This document shows, one piece after another, positions 30,096 to 40,165 of a stretch of DNA of 40,165 bases. The stretch's first letter is position 1; the number at the start of each line of letters is the position of its first letter. The DNA is taken from assembly GCA_023375785.1 (NCBI GenBank), contig SZWC01023437.1:1-40165 (forward strand), given 5' to 3'. Under the pieces are notes generated by a model. It had not been told where the DNA came from and made no database searches. It was given only the letters and a program-made list of their open reading frames with translations. Source of the DNA: Penium margaritaceum. Taxonomy: Eukaryota > Streptophyta > Zygnematophyceae > Desmidiales > Peniaceae. The position numbers were made by a program, and so were the translations under genes.

Positions 30096-31060
30096 CTGGC
30101 ACTTTTGGGACTCCAAACGTGGTCAAGTGGTCAAGTCTCCTGATGTTCTCTTCTTTGATAGCACATTCTCTCCCAACAGCTCTCGTTATGTCTCGTCTCT
30201 TGCGCCCTTCTTTTGTCTAGGGTAAGGTGGTGGCTATGGAGTATCCTTTAGTACTAGCTGTGCTCCGTCTCTCGCATTTGTGCATCTCTTGCATCATCTC
30301 CTGTTACACCTACATTGTTGTCCGCATCCTCTCCTGTCTCGTCTCCGTCGTCGCCTATATTCTCTTCTCTTTTTTGCATTGTTGGTTGTGTCTTCTCCTA
30401 TCACATCTGTGTCATTGCTTGTGTCTTCTCCGATCGCGTATGTGTCGTCCTCCTTGTCTTCTCCTATTGCATCTGTGTTGTCGCCTACATCCTCTCCTGT
30501 CGCGCCTACGTCGTTTCATGTGTCCTCTCCTATCGTACATGTGTGGACGCCTACATCACCTCCTGTTGCACCTACATCATCTCTTGTTGCGTCATTGCCT
30601 ACGTTGTTGGTTCTGATTCCATCCGCAGTAGACCCCGTTATACCCTCACAACCTCCCATCATGTCATTGTTTGTTTGTGTGCGAGGTGGTCGTCATAGAT
30701 CATTGTAGTCTGCACCGTACTATGCCCCGCATGCAAGTTGTATGGACTTAACTAGCCACTCTGGGCCCATGTAGTCATTCAGTCCAGTTCTCAGTGATGT
30801 CATTGATCCCACACAGCCGACTCCTGTCACTGGTCTTGACGCTCTTGGCTTGGCAGAGGCTGTGGTACAGCCTAACCCCGCGCTCGGATATTCTCTCATC
30901 TCTGATGAGTTCCACCGAGCCATTTTGGCACTTGTGTCTACTCGACCTCTATCGCATCCCTCTGTCACCACCACACTCCTTGCGAGTGGCACCACGGCAC
31001 GTGTGCAGGAACCAAACACAGTGCATCAAGAATGTTCTGCTGTAGATGCAACCCTCTGAA
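30096..31060 (+). pseudogene. E3 integrase C-terminal linker region
   Basis: Decayed Ser/Pro/Val-rich sequence corresponding to the long linker of E1. 30280-30640 is made of degenerate CCTCTCCT..TGTCG-like units with variable frame. 30840-30990 matches the E1 block GLATGVVHPNSVLGYTLL as GLAEAVVQPNPALGYSLI. Confidence 0.75.
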
Positions 31061-32575
31061 AGCAAGCTATGTGTGAGGGACTTGTTGCGATTGAGGAGCA
31101 GGGAGTTTATGAGAAGGTGAAGCTCCTCCCTGGTCATAAGGCCGTATGAGCACGTTGGGTGTTCCAAAGGAAAGAAAGGACAAATGGATTAGTGGAACGG
31201 TACATGGCCCGTCTTACAGCCAAGGGATTCACCCAAGTGCCTGGTGTGGACTTTGATGCCACCTTTGACCCTATTGGAAAGTACACCTGACTCAGCAAGG
31301 CTTTTGCCCTGACATAGCATGACTGGGAGCTTCACTAGATGGACGTGAACAATGCCTTCTTACAGGGTAATCTCAAGGAAGAAATCTATCTTGTCCAGCC
31401 TCTAGGTTTTGAGGACGCCATAGACAGGGTTTGGCGCCTCTGAAGGGCCTTGTAAAGTCTGAAGCAATCTCCACGTTGTTGGAACCTCCAGATCTCCGCT
31501 ACCATGGACCGGGATGGGTATCACCATAGCATAGTGAACCCAACTCTGATCATGAGTGCCTCCTTTGCACGTTTTGTTGCTGTCTTGGTTTATGTGCACG
31601 ACCTTGTGATTGCGTCCACTGACTTGTAGGCTATCTAGGTCATGAAGGATCTCCTCCAGTTTGTGTGCAAAATGAAGGAACTTGGTCCAGCTCGTGTCTT
31701 CTTGAGATTGGAGATTGAGAGTGATCGTCAGCGTCACACACTACATGTGCATCAGGCTGTTTACGTCAAGATGCTAGGGGAGTGCTTTGCTGACCTCTTA
31801 GCCACAGTCCCCTCTGCATCCACGCATATGCCGCCCGCTTGGTACATGCTCCTCAAGTGAGAAAACCCCGATCGTCTGGGGGAGCCTGTCGATGCCACAA
31901 CGTACCTCCAAGTCATTGGCTCTGTGATGTTCCACAAGACCACGATGTGCATAGATCCTGCCTCTGTTGTGAAATTCTTGTTGTCGTTTTCATAGCATCT
32001 GCGTCAGCTCCGTCTAGAAGCTGCTCTACATGAGGAGCGGTACGTCATGTCTACCCCACACATGGGCTTGTGCTTTTGTGCATAGATGTCTGTTGTTGTT
32101 GACGGATGTACTGACAGCGATAAGGCAAATGATCGTGATACGCGTAGCCGGTCCGGCTACACCTTCTTGTCGGAGGTAAAGCTGTCTCATGGAAGAGTGG
32201 TAAGCAGGATTGCACAGCAAAAAGCACGACTAAGGCTGATCAAATTGCATTGAGGACCAGGGTCTATGAAAGCATCTAGTTGTGTCGTCTCATGTAGCAG
32301 TTGCACCAGCCCTTTTTTTGCATCACCATCCGCTGTGACAACGAGAGCACACGCTGCACAGCATAGCATGATGGCATGTGGCACACACACACCAAGCACA
32401 TCATCATTGAGCATCACTTTGTACACAAGCATATCTCACGTGGCAATGTCTCTGTTGTGGGTGTTGACACGTGGCAGAAGCATGCAAAATTCCTCACAAA
32501 AGTGTTATACAACGGCAAGTTCAAGTTTGATGTGCGTAATGCTGGACTTCTTGCGCCTCCTCCTTCTCCTACGTG
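31061..32575 (+). pseudogene. E3 reverse transcriptase and RNase H, active site mutated
   Basis: RT blocks ARWVFQRKERTNG, RLTAKGFTQVPGVDFDATFDP, then TAG (31336-31338) and [21 protein letters not shown]. The catalytic box YVDD reads YVHD (31591-31602). At least eight in-frame stops. RNase H pieces: CTDSD at about 32110 and HTKHIIIEHHFVHKHISRGN with a terminal KFLTKVL at 32376-32530. Frames change between 32160 and 32370. Confidence 0.9.
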
Positions 32576-32717
32576 ATTCATATCCCACTCTTGTTGCTTC
32601 CTCTCTTTGTCTGCAATGTGTGGCTCAATCTCAAGCCCTTTGCTAAGTGCCATTGTTGCCATCGTTCTGTAACCCTTGCTTGCTCGTGGTGACTAGCGTC
32701 TGCGGGTCATGAGGGAT

Positions 32718-33251
32718 TGTTGGTGTATCAGTCACGGTGATCTTTGGACGTATCGCCATGGCCCTGGTATGCCGATACACTCGATGGCTGCTTTGACAGC
32801 ATCAGCACCAGCTGACGTGCCCTCATGTTATCTCCACAGTTTTTACGGTGACCACATCCTGGGGTCCATTTTCTCAAGGGTACTATTCTTGCTAGTTCAT
32901 GATATAGATATATAAGGTTTTTTGTTTCTGCACTTGATGCTTCTTTTGGTTTGTCTTTCTAACAACCGAGGAGCATGTACGGCTATCGGGTTCTCCTTTG
33001 CTGTTCTTTTGGAGCTTGTATTTGGGATAGTCTGTTTTCTAACCGGTTGGTTGGACTTGTGCGCTCAGTTGCATGCACGTGGATGAGTCTACATGTATGC
33101 ACTTGCTTGTTTATTCTATCTCACTTCTCACATTCTTTCAATCATATCTTTGTTGTCCCTTGTCCAAATCCAACACCGTCTGTCACGTTTTCTTTCACAC
33201 AACGTGCTCCCTCCCGTCAGATGTTGCTAAGAGGGTTATCGTGGCCCTTCA
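32718..33251 (+). repeat. E3 3' LTR
   Basis: 534 bp, TG..CA ends, preceded by a weak polypurine tract (ATGAGGGA, 32709-32716). It contains GATATAGATATATAAGG at about 32902-32918, a possible TATA box. Confidence 0.85.
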
Positions 33252-34655
33252 TTGCGACGACCACAATGGAGGGCATCATTCTAGCATCGCATGTCCAATT
33301 TTGCGATCTTATGCAGCGACATGCATCACTATTGAGCATGGTAAGAACCGGGGGTAGTTTAGGCTTATTGTTGCCAAGACAGGGGCGGAAGGGGCCTATT
33401 GTTCTCATTCAGGGGCAAAGAGGACTTACTATTCTGTGGTAGGGACAATGGGGCTTATTGTTCCAAGCTTGGGGTAAATGAGGGTTACGCATAAAAAAAC
33501 AGGGGGTAATTGGTATTTTCACTGCTTTTGTGAGGGCATAACAGCTAATACATCCGCGCAAGCATGAAAAAAAGGTTGATACATCCACGAGTTGAATCTT
33601 GAATAATTTGTATCAAGAAAGTAGAAAAAAACTACTCCATATACATTTCGACTGCCATGCCCGATCAAGGACGTAAGTCGTCAATCGAGTGAAGCGAGGA
33701 GGGTGATGTGTCACCCCCGTCGTCACGAGAATCACAATCAAGCGATTAGCCTTTTCTTTTTTTGAATCGCAAGCCTCCATTCATGGATCTAGGATTTTCT
33801 TACTTTGCGCAAGCCGAGCTAGCACAAACATAAAACATAACAATGAAAACTCTATATCTTTGAATGGGGTTTTGTGAGTCCAAAACAGAAAGAATAAGGG
33901 TAATTGCTCGATCGCGATTTAAGGAGACGTCCTTTTCAAACATGTTTTTCTGGAGAAGAAAACCCATTTTGATGTATGCACACCATTTTCTAACCCTATC
34001 CCAAATTTCACTTGGGGTTTTAGGGTTTGTTTTTTTGCGTGGACTCCTGCTAGACCCAACGGTTGCGGGACTCAGCGGGTTCCCTTTCAACTCATGGGGT
34101 GTTTTGGACCCCCCATTCAAACCTTTTGCAAAGCTTTTTTGGAAATCCACAAATCCCTGTATAGAGAGGTTTTTATTTTTCTTCAATGTTTGTCAACATT
34201 AGCATGTTGACGCTGGATGCAATGGGGCATCGACATAGCACGTTGTTTTGGATATAGCTTGTTTTTTTGTGTGCCTGTTGGATATGGCATTCTTATTGTG
34301 CAAGAAAAATTGCAAATTTTGACATGGCATCATTAATTTGTGAAACATGGATATCTCGTCTTTCTGAGGAATTTCACTGATGTATGGTCACTCCCTTGGT
34401 TTTCCGACGTTGAACAATCCTAGGACATTGTTTTGGGCTCCCGATCGTAAGTGCCAGATGCGGGAGGAGGGTTGAGGAGGGCGGTTCTCCTATATCGAAT
34501 CATGCTGTCGGTTTGGACCCAGCCCCTATATGACATGATTTCTTGTTGAAAGGGTAAGATTGAAGATGTTTCCGGTAACGGTCAGCATCATATGAAGTCC
34601 TTGATTTTACATCAAGGTCCACAGATCACAAAGTTTCAATGTCCTACAAAATGGA
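33252..34655. other. AT-richer intergenic DNA, no gene recognised
   Basis: 33350-33520 is a degenerate array of roughly 30-bp G-rich units (GGGG..GGGGCTTATTGTT). A minus-strand frame of 128 codons at 33800-34186 is Lys/Ser-rich with no family motif and is not called. Confidence 0.5.
34192..34211. repeat. Perfect 8-bp-arm palindrome GTCAACAT..ATGTTGAC
   Basis: Arms separated by TAGC. The 16-mer TGTCAACATTAGCATG recurs at 36262-36277 without the second arm. Confidence 0.85.
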
Positions 34656-35350
34656 TGTAGCGGAGGGCCAGTCCGGCCGTCCCTCCTCACAAAAGCAAGG
34701 GGTAGTTGAACACCACTCCTTACCACGGCAAGGGCTGGCTGGCGGCCAGCCCTTTGCTGGCCACCACCTAGCTGGCTGCTGGTCAGCTGGACAGCCGGCG
34801 GTTGGTCACTTGACCGGCCGGCCACCTACAGACCGCTGATTGAGCTGGTCGCTTGACGAGCAGCTAGAGGGCCGACGCCTGTGGCCTAGAGCCCTTGTCC
34901 TTGTCTCTCCTCCTCTCCTCAGTGGATGACCAAGACGGCAGGAGAGAATGAGCGAGAGTGCATAGAGAAAAATGGTTGTTGACGTAAAATCATAGATATT
35001 GTCTCATACACGTAGATTTTTTTTGTGGACGCGTCAAAAACAAAATTTTGTTTAGAAATAAATTTGAGTTTCTAAACTGGAAGAATTGTACCCACGCACG
35101 AGTTCGGGGTAAAACCCTCCTCGTTGGGACCCAAAACAAGGGGCAAGGTAAAGAAAGAATTGGGCCAAGGTATCAATGGAATCTGTGACAAACGATTATG
35201 CTTCTAAGTGAGGCAACTACAGACGCAACATACAAAACTACCAATTGCAAAGTCTAGACCGTGTTTGTGCAAGAGCTCGATGATGAAACCATTGCAGATG
35301 GAGCAGCTGCTATCATCGATAAGAAATTATCTGGGACCCTGTCTTCCAAA
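34656..35350 (-). repeat. Long dispersed repeat, copy A (inverted)
   Basis: Reverse complement of the family also present at 35490-36195 and 37090-37792. Outer end TGTAGCG, then a GGCC-rich part with GGCAAGGGCTGGCTGGC, an A/T-rich part and GGGACCCAAAACAAGGGG. Inward of it (35260-35370) a short acidic open stretch (VQELDDETIADGAAAIIDKK) is seen. May be one arm of a large terminal-inverted-repeat element with copy B or C. Confidence 0.68.
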
Positions 35351-35489
35351 GTGAGACTTCAGAGGACACTTTGATTTTCGTGGCAGACCACAAGCTCGAA
35401 GGATGTAAGGAGGAATTCTTGGCATGTCATGTCATGGGTTTTGGATTCTTCAGTCATCAATGCCTTTATTGGCTCTTCTGTGACTTGTT

Positions 35490-36195
35490 GTAATGGCTGT
35501 GTCTCTAGCTCCTGCACGGAAGTTGAGATCAGTGTTCACAAGATGACATCCAGAGCTTGCTAGAGGGGCCTTTCCCTCAGCGTCACTCTTGAGACAAAAT
35601 TTTCACCAACAACCCGTGTTGGAAGACTCGAACAGTTTGAGTCTCCGGAAGCCTATTTTGGTTCTTACCCCATCTCCTTGTCCATGGTCCCAAGTTTTGG
35701 GGGTATTGTTCCAAACTCGTGAGTTCACACAATCTTTCTAATCTAGACACTCAAGTTTTACAGTACACAAACCTTGGTCCCCTTTTTTTTATGTGTTGGA
35801 ACAAAATCTTCCAATGCAAGCCACAATCGGTGATTTTGCGATGGCCAAAAAAAATCTCTCTCGTGCACTCTCCCACTCGCTCTCTCCCCTAATCACGCTC
35901 GTCTGATGAGGCCAGGAGGAGAGGGTGAAGACAAGGGCTTGAGATCGCAGGCCTCGGCTGTTGAGACCTCGCAGCTTGCTGGCTGTCGATCCAACGACCA
36001 GCTCAATCGGTGGCAAGCAGGTGGCCTGCCGATGGCTGGCTGGTCAGCTTTCCGGCCGTCGCGCCGGCTTCGCGCCAGCTGGCCGGCGGCCAATAAAGGA
36101 CTGGCCACCGGCCAGTCCTTGCCATGGCAAGCGATGGTGTTCAACCACCACTTACTTCCGCAAGGAAGAAGGGCCAAACCGGTCGTCCCGCTACA
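35490..36195 (+). repeat. Long dispersed repeat, copy B
   Basis: Direct to copy C: TCTAGCTCCTGCACGGAAGT against TCCATCTCGTGCATGGAAGT, CACTCTC.CTCGCT, TCATCTGA..AGG, GGCAAG.GNTGGTGTTCAA and the common end CGCTACAC. Many internal GGCC/GGCCAGC palindromes. Confidence 0.7.
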
Positions 36196-37089
36196 CTCTT
36201 CCCCAGTTATTGTGAACCAAACTGGTTCATGACCAACAAGTAGAATTGCTAGATAGTGAGCTGTCAACATTAGCATGGCATAGCATGCATAACGTAGCAT
36301 AGCATAGCTTGCATAAATTGTCGGTCAGCACTGCTAGCGGCATTCTCCCTTTTGGCTAGAGTGCCTCCATGACAATTGTGTTCGACGTCCCCAACCTCCT
36401 ATAGTAGTTGTCCATGAATGCTGCCATGTGGGAATGTTCTTCACTGTTTTCGTGTTTTTGTGGTACCTTCCACCACGCATCGACATGTGTGAGCTATGAT
36501 TTTCCTCTAGTATTTTTTAACCACCCCAGTGGAAAAGCGAGATTCATGCTCCCATGAGTTATGTTGAGTTCTAAAACCAACCCAATGAACGAGGTTTTTC
36601 CTACCAACCTACGACCAGAGTGTACACTCTTGTGAGCATCTCCTTTTGTACCTATGGCAATGAGGAGGCCTAGAACTTTTCCCAAGGTGTCACCTTCCTT
36701 CTTTTTGGTGTGCTCTCAGGACGTGAGAGTTCCTGGTCTTGGAGAAGAGCCCTGCCCCAATTTTTGGTAAACGGAGGGAGGAGGGAATATTGGAAAGAGG
36801 AGGAGAAATGGAGATTTGGGAGTTGGCACTCTCCAACTCTTCCCACAAAAAATGAGACAGCCCCCAGCTGAAGAGAATATGCTGGAATAAGTTAGAAAAA
36901 ATAAAAGATCCCTCAAAGAGATTTCCCACATACTGTATAGTACTTTAAACAATTAAGTTTCAAGTCCATACCCCCTTGTGGTGTTTCGATTGTTGCTGCA
37001 ATTGCTTGCGGTATTTCATCTATGTCGTAGCTGTTGAAACCATCGTAGAACTGGTCATCAGGGTCGTCCTGCTCTGAAAACCACTACAA
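36196..37089. other. Spacer between repeat copies B and C
   Basis: Contains a short GCATAGCAT-rich tract (36272-36310) and otherwise unremarkable AT-rich DNA. Open frames at 36494-36950 show no motif. The possible exon at 36977-37069 is listed separately. Confidence 0.5.
36977..37069 (-). pseudogene. Possible exon or transposase remnant next to repeat copy C
   Basis: The minus strand has a TTTTCAG acceptor-like site at about 37070 followed by an acidic open stretch (DDPDDQFYDGFNSYDIDEIP, then QAIAATIETPQGG). Its composition is protein-like and unlike the surrounding frames. Copy A has an acidic, Ala-rich stretch in the matching internal position. No family is recognised; it could be a captured gene fragment, a transposase end or chance. 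Confidence 0.25.
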
Positions 37090-37792
37090 TGACTATGCCT
37101 CCATCTCGTGCATGGAAGTCATTGTTGGAGTTTACATAATGATGTTCAGAAATTGCTTGAGGGATATTTTCATTTGTGACACTCTGGGAAATTTGTCATC
37201 AACGACCCATGTTGGTAGACTAAAATTCTTCAAGCCTTTGGAGGCCCAGTTCCATCTTAACTTTGTCCCCTTATTCTTGATCCCAAACAAGGTGAATGTT
37301 ATCCCAAATACGTGATTGTGCACAATTTTTCTGTTTTAGAAGCAAGATTTCTGCACTCAACAAACTTCAGCTTTGTTTTTGATGGGCCGACGCAAAACTG
37401 TCGTGTGCGAGGTATGATCGACGATTTCACGTCAACCATTATTTTATCTCTTGCACACTCTCTCGCTTGCACTTTCCCTTTGTCTCGCTCATCTGATAAG
37501 GCGAGGGGGAGAGGGAAAGGACAAGGGCTCGAGGCCACAAGCCTTGGCCCTTGAGGTCTTGTGGCCTCCTGGCCACGAGGCCTTGAGGGCCGAGGCTTGT
37601 GATTGCCGATTGAGCTGTTCGATGGCTGGCCTGCCACCTGATCGGAAGCTGGTGGTCTAGCTGGCCGACCGCCAGCTGGCCGACGCCCAGCAAAGGGCTG
37701 GCCACCATCCAGCCCACGTCGTGGCAAGGGGTGGTGTTCAATCACCCCTCTCTTCCACGAGGAAGGAGGGCAGAACTGGCCCTCGCGCTACA
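37090..37792 (+). repeat. Long dispersed repeat, copy C
   Basis: Third copy of the family, same orientation as B. Includes the GAGGCCTTGAGGGCCGAGGC palindromic part and ends CGCGCTACA at 37792. Confidence 0.7.
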
Positions 37793-39036
37793 CTCATTGA
37801 CAGTGCCCCATTCCCCTTGTCGTTCGACAGGCCTCCTTATACTGAGCTCCACAGTTGTCATTGCTTTTTTTGTACGAAAAAGGGGAAAATGACGTAAATT
37901 ACCCAGATAGCATTAAACTGAACCTATAACCAGAAAAAAAAAACATGCACATCTTCACAAAAACCAAAAGTAGGCATGATAAAAGTATAGTTGTAATGTG
38001 AATTTGTTGCAAACGGAATGAATATCAACTTGCCACATAAGTCAAGCATTTTCTGTGAGCTATATTTAACTGAGAACGAAATTATATGTCAAGAGGGTAT
38101 CTCAATTGAAGTATCACACACGCCAAAAGAGTTTAGTCCTTAAACACCAGGTTACATAGTTGAATACAGGTCTCTTAGAATCAGTGAGTACATCGTAAGT
38201 GAAATTGCATTGGGTGCGAATACAATGAAGTTGCAAAGGGAAGACGGCATGGAATCAAGCTAAGCTTGAGATACACATGGCATCAAGGTATGAGAAGGAA
38301 TCTTGGAAATATCCCAGTACTAGCATTGATTACCACCAATCTCAAATTCAGGTTTCCAACGTAACCATTGGTGCAAACAAAGAGAGACAACCTCATGAAA
38401 TCTGACACATCCCCCTGCACAAGGAAGCTGCGGGCATGCATCCGGTTAAGAGCAGGTATGCAGCCAAAGAGGGTACTAAGAGGGCCTTGACGAGGATTTC
38501 AACAAGTTCCTTCGAACCTGTCATCCTACTCATGTCTACCACCTCTCCCTCTAGATATTCATGCACAATGATGCTCTACAATGTTATGTTTGTTCTTCAG
38601 TGCAATACTCAATCAGTTGCGGTGACATGATGATTTGAAGAGCTATCACTGCATAGTAGAAGGACACCAACACAAAACCCATTCCCACAAGCAACACGCT
38701 GAGCAAGATTACATTACATGTTGCTTCTCAAATGGCCATAGACTCAACCTTCACCAAGATTCTTCCCAAACATGACGGTTTTTTTCTGTGCCAAGACACA
38801 CTGTTATCCCTAATGTGAAACACCCATCTCCTCCAATCCCATTCTTCTCCATACCATGTGAAGTTACCAAAACAAAACCATCGAGGATAGTGCATTTACG
38901 AGGGAGAACACAAGGCCTCTAGTGGTTGTGTCCAACACGTTACGGATCAATTTCATCATGTCTTGTGATGATAGGTGCATTTTTTCTATTTGAGAGAAGG
39001 AAAAAAAGGAGGGAAGCATATCCAATATGGATCACA
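37793..39036. other. AT-rich intergenic DNA, nothing recognised
   Basis: No open frame with a motif, no RNA gene pattern and no repeat boundary seen. Confidence 0.5.
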
Positions 39037-39044
39037 CATGAAGG

Positions 39045-39372
39045 TAAGGCTGCACACCAAATCCTAGGATTCATGAATAAGATTCGTGAATCCGGATCCG
39101 GACTCGGATTTGGGGATCCGAATCCTTCATTAGGATTCGATTAGGGATTCGGGGATCTTTTTTGCACAAGTTTCAACTTGGAAAACATGGTTTTCTATGG
39201 CAAACAAGAGGAGTTTTACTTGCCATAACCTGTAGGATTCGGAAAAGATTCGTGAATCCTTAGGATTCGCGAATCCAGATTTGGATTCGTGAATCAAAGC
39301 CATACTTGGATTCGGATTCGTGAATCCGAATCCAATCTTGGATTTGGGAATCTTACCCGGTGTGCACCCTTA
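39045..39372. mobile_element. hAT-like MITE (328 bp) with 8-bp target duplication
   Basis: Terminal inverted repeats TAAGGCTGCACACC (left) and the complement of TAAGGGTGCACACC (right), 13 of 14 matching. Flanked by the perfect 8-bp direct repeat CATGAAGG (39037-39044 and 39373-39380). An 8-bp duplication and TIRs of the TA(A/G)GG(G/C)TG type are typical of hAT transposons. The interior has no coding potential and is dominated by GGATTC/GAATCC and GATTCG units in both orientations, so most of the element can fold back on itself. Confidence 0.85.
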
Positions 39373-39380
39373 CATGAAGG

Positions 39381-40144
39381 TGGCTCCCCTCTCTTCAACA
39401 TGGGAGATAATGAAAGCAAGTAGAAGTCATAGACATGCTAGACTCGTCTTCAACAAAAATATGGGCCTCAACGCTAGGATGTCTATACTTCTAGAATCAA
39501 GCCCTAGCCATAAACAGTTTATTTTTTTCATTCTGTGACTGTATGCTTAAATAAATAAACATTGTTACAAAAAAGAGACTTCATTTCCAATCCAAAAGCA
39601 GGACACATTTCCAGCACCACCAGCACCCACAAAAACATCGTTACACATTCCAATTGAAAGGAACTCTAAGTTTCAACATGATTCCATAACTTTGTCCAAA
39701 AGATGATTGTTTCAAGAGTTATGGTTAATAAATCCACTTTTATGCACTCCATAAACTGTGTATACTACTCCTCAAATTTCTTCACTTCGTAGAAGTTTAC
39801 TTACGTTTATGCAGCCATTTTACCGCTATTTTATTTTTTAACACACGTTATTTTATGTCAAGGGGGGGCTAAAAACGGTTCACTTGAAATTCTATTATTA
39901 ATTCCTTGTTAATTCTATATTTTTTAAAACTATTCAATCACTTTAAGCTAACATTGTTCTTTCTAAAAAGCTCATCACGGGGCATGTCTGTAAAACGTAG
40001 TATTGTATCAAAATGTCTGGAAGCAGCAAACACTGCTTTTACTTACGTGCATGGACATGCAGCTACTTTGCATATTGTTCGCAAGTGCCGCTTACGTAGT
40101 TCACTTGTAGTGGACTGTCTCTCCCCCCCTTCTCCCTCCCCCCT
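39381..40144. other. AT-rich intergenic DNA, nothing recognised
   Basis: No gene-like frame. A G run (GGGGGGG, about 39863) and A/T-rich tracts only. Confidence 0.5.
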
Positions 40145-40165
40145 CCCCCCCCCCCCCCCCCCCCC
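40145..40165. repeat. 21-nt C run at the window edge
   Basis: The window ends inside a C homopolymer preceded by CTCCCTCCCCCCT, resembling the C-rich sequence before the internal gap. Confidence 0.95.

Larger units (their letters stand above)
26735..33251 (+). mobile_element. Ty1/copia LTR retrotransposon E3, heavily decayed relative of E1
   Basis: LTRs 26735-27269 and 32718-33251 align along their length (GTACGGCT, CTTTTGGAGCTTGTA, CCGGTTGGTTGGACTTGTGC). PBS at 27270-27281, then a leader stem-loop, a CAG-rich block, protease, integrase, RT and RNase H in copia order. Protein blocks resemble E1 strongly, so E1 and E3 are one lineage. Protease, integrase and RT have all lost catalytic residues and there are many stops. 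No gag core is recognised and no target duplication was found. Confidence 0.9.

Noticed and set aside
30280-30716. Plus-strand frames of 127-142 codons rich in Ser, Leu, Val
   Set aside because: All three frames are open because of degenerate CT-rich units in the E3 integrase linker.
33800-34186. 128-codon minus-strand frame as a gene
   Set aside because: No domain, no splice or promoter context, and the opposite strand is open over nearly the same span.
1-40165. CRISPR array, operon or phage-like system
   Set aside because: Repeats are tandem minisatellites without spacers, and all recognisable genes are eukaryotic or LTR-retrotransposon in type.

Overview
The window looks like repeat-rich nuclear DNA of a streptophyte (land plant or charophyte-grade green alga). 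The evidence is plant-type Ty1/copia and chromodomain Ty3/gypsy retrotransposons, primer sites matching plant initiator-Met tRNA (3' terminus in four elements, anticodon arm in one), a spliced short-chain dehydrogenase exon with a GTGAGT donor, and a hAT-type MITE. No prokaryotic feature is present. The species cannot be fixed from this sequence.

Layout. 1-3433 is GC-rich gene-border DNA. It holds the first coding exon of an SDR-family oxidoreductase on the minus strand (the rest lies off the left edge), a 15-bp minisatellite upstream of it, CA and CTG microsatellites, a 19-nt G run and a perfect 17-bp palindrome. 3434-13943 is an old, internally deleted copia element (E2, minus strand) whose 3' LTR is split by a younger, nearly complete copia element (E1, 4043-9836, minus strand, 5-bp target duplication GCTCA). 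14043-26282 is a chromodomain gypsy element (minus strand) whose 3' LTR is split by a copia element of another lineage (E4, 14301-20461, minus strand). An assembly gap of 77 N flanked by a 21-nt C run lies at 26524-26600. 26735-33251 is a third element of the E1/E2 type (E3, plus strand), heavily decayed. 33252-40165 is AT-richer and has no convincing gene. It holds three copies of a long repeat (one inverted), a 328-bp hAT-like MITE with an 8-bp target duplication, and a terminal 21-nt C run at the window edge.

All retrotransposon proteins are broken by frameshifts, stops or lost catalytic residues, so every pol/gag entry is a pseudogene. E1, E2 and E3 share an unusual leader: PBS, then a G-rich tract with a GCTGCC/GGCAG stem-loop, then several hundred bases of CAG-rich (sense strand) triplets. 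E1 and E3 go on to protease with no recognisable gag between; E2 has a gag piece fused directly to reverse transcriptase. E4 instead has a primer site complementary to the anticodon arm of initiator tRNA-Met, the half-tRNA arrangement known from Drosophila copia. These two are the most unusual signals in the window.

Coordinates of LTR ends come from hand alignment of LTR pairs and are exact only where a TG..CA end and a target duplication agree (E1, E4, the MITE). Positions of frameshifts are approximate.
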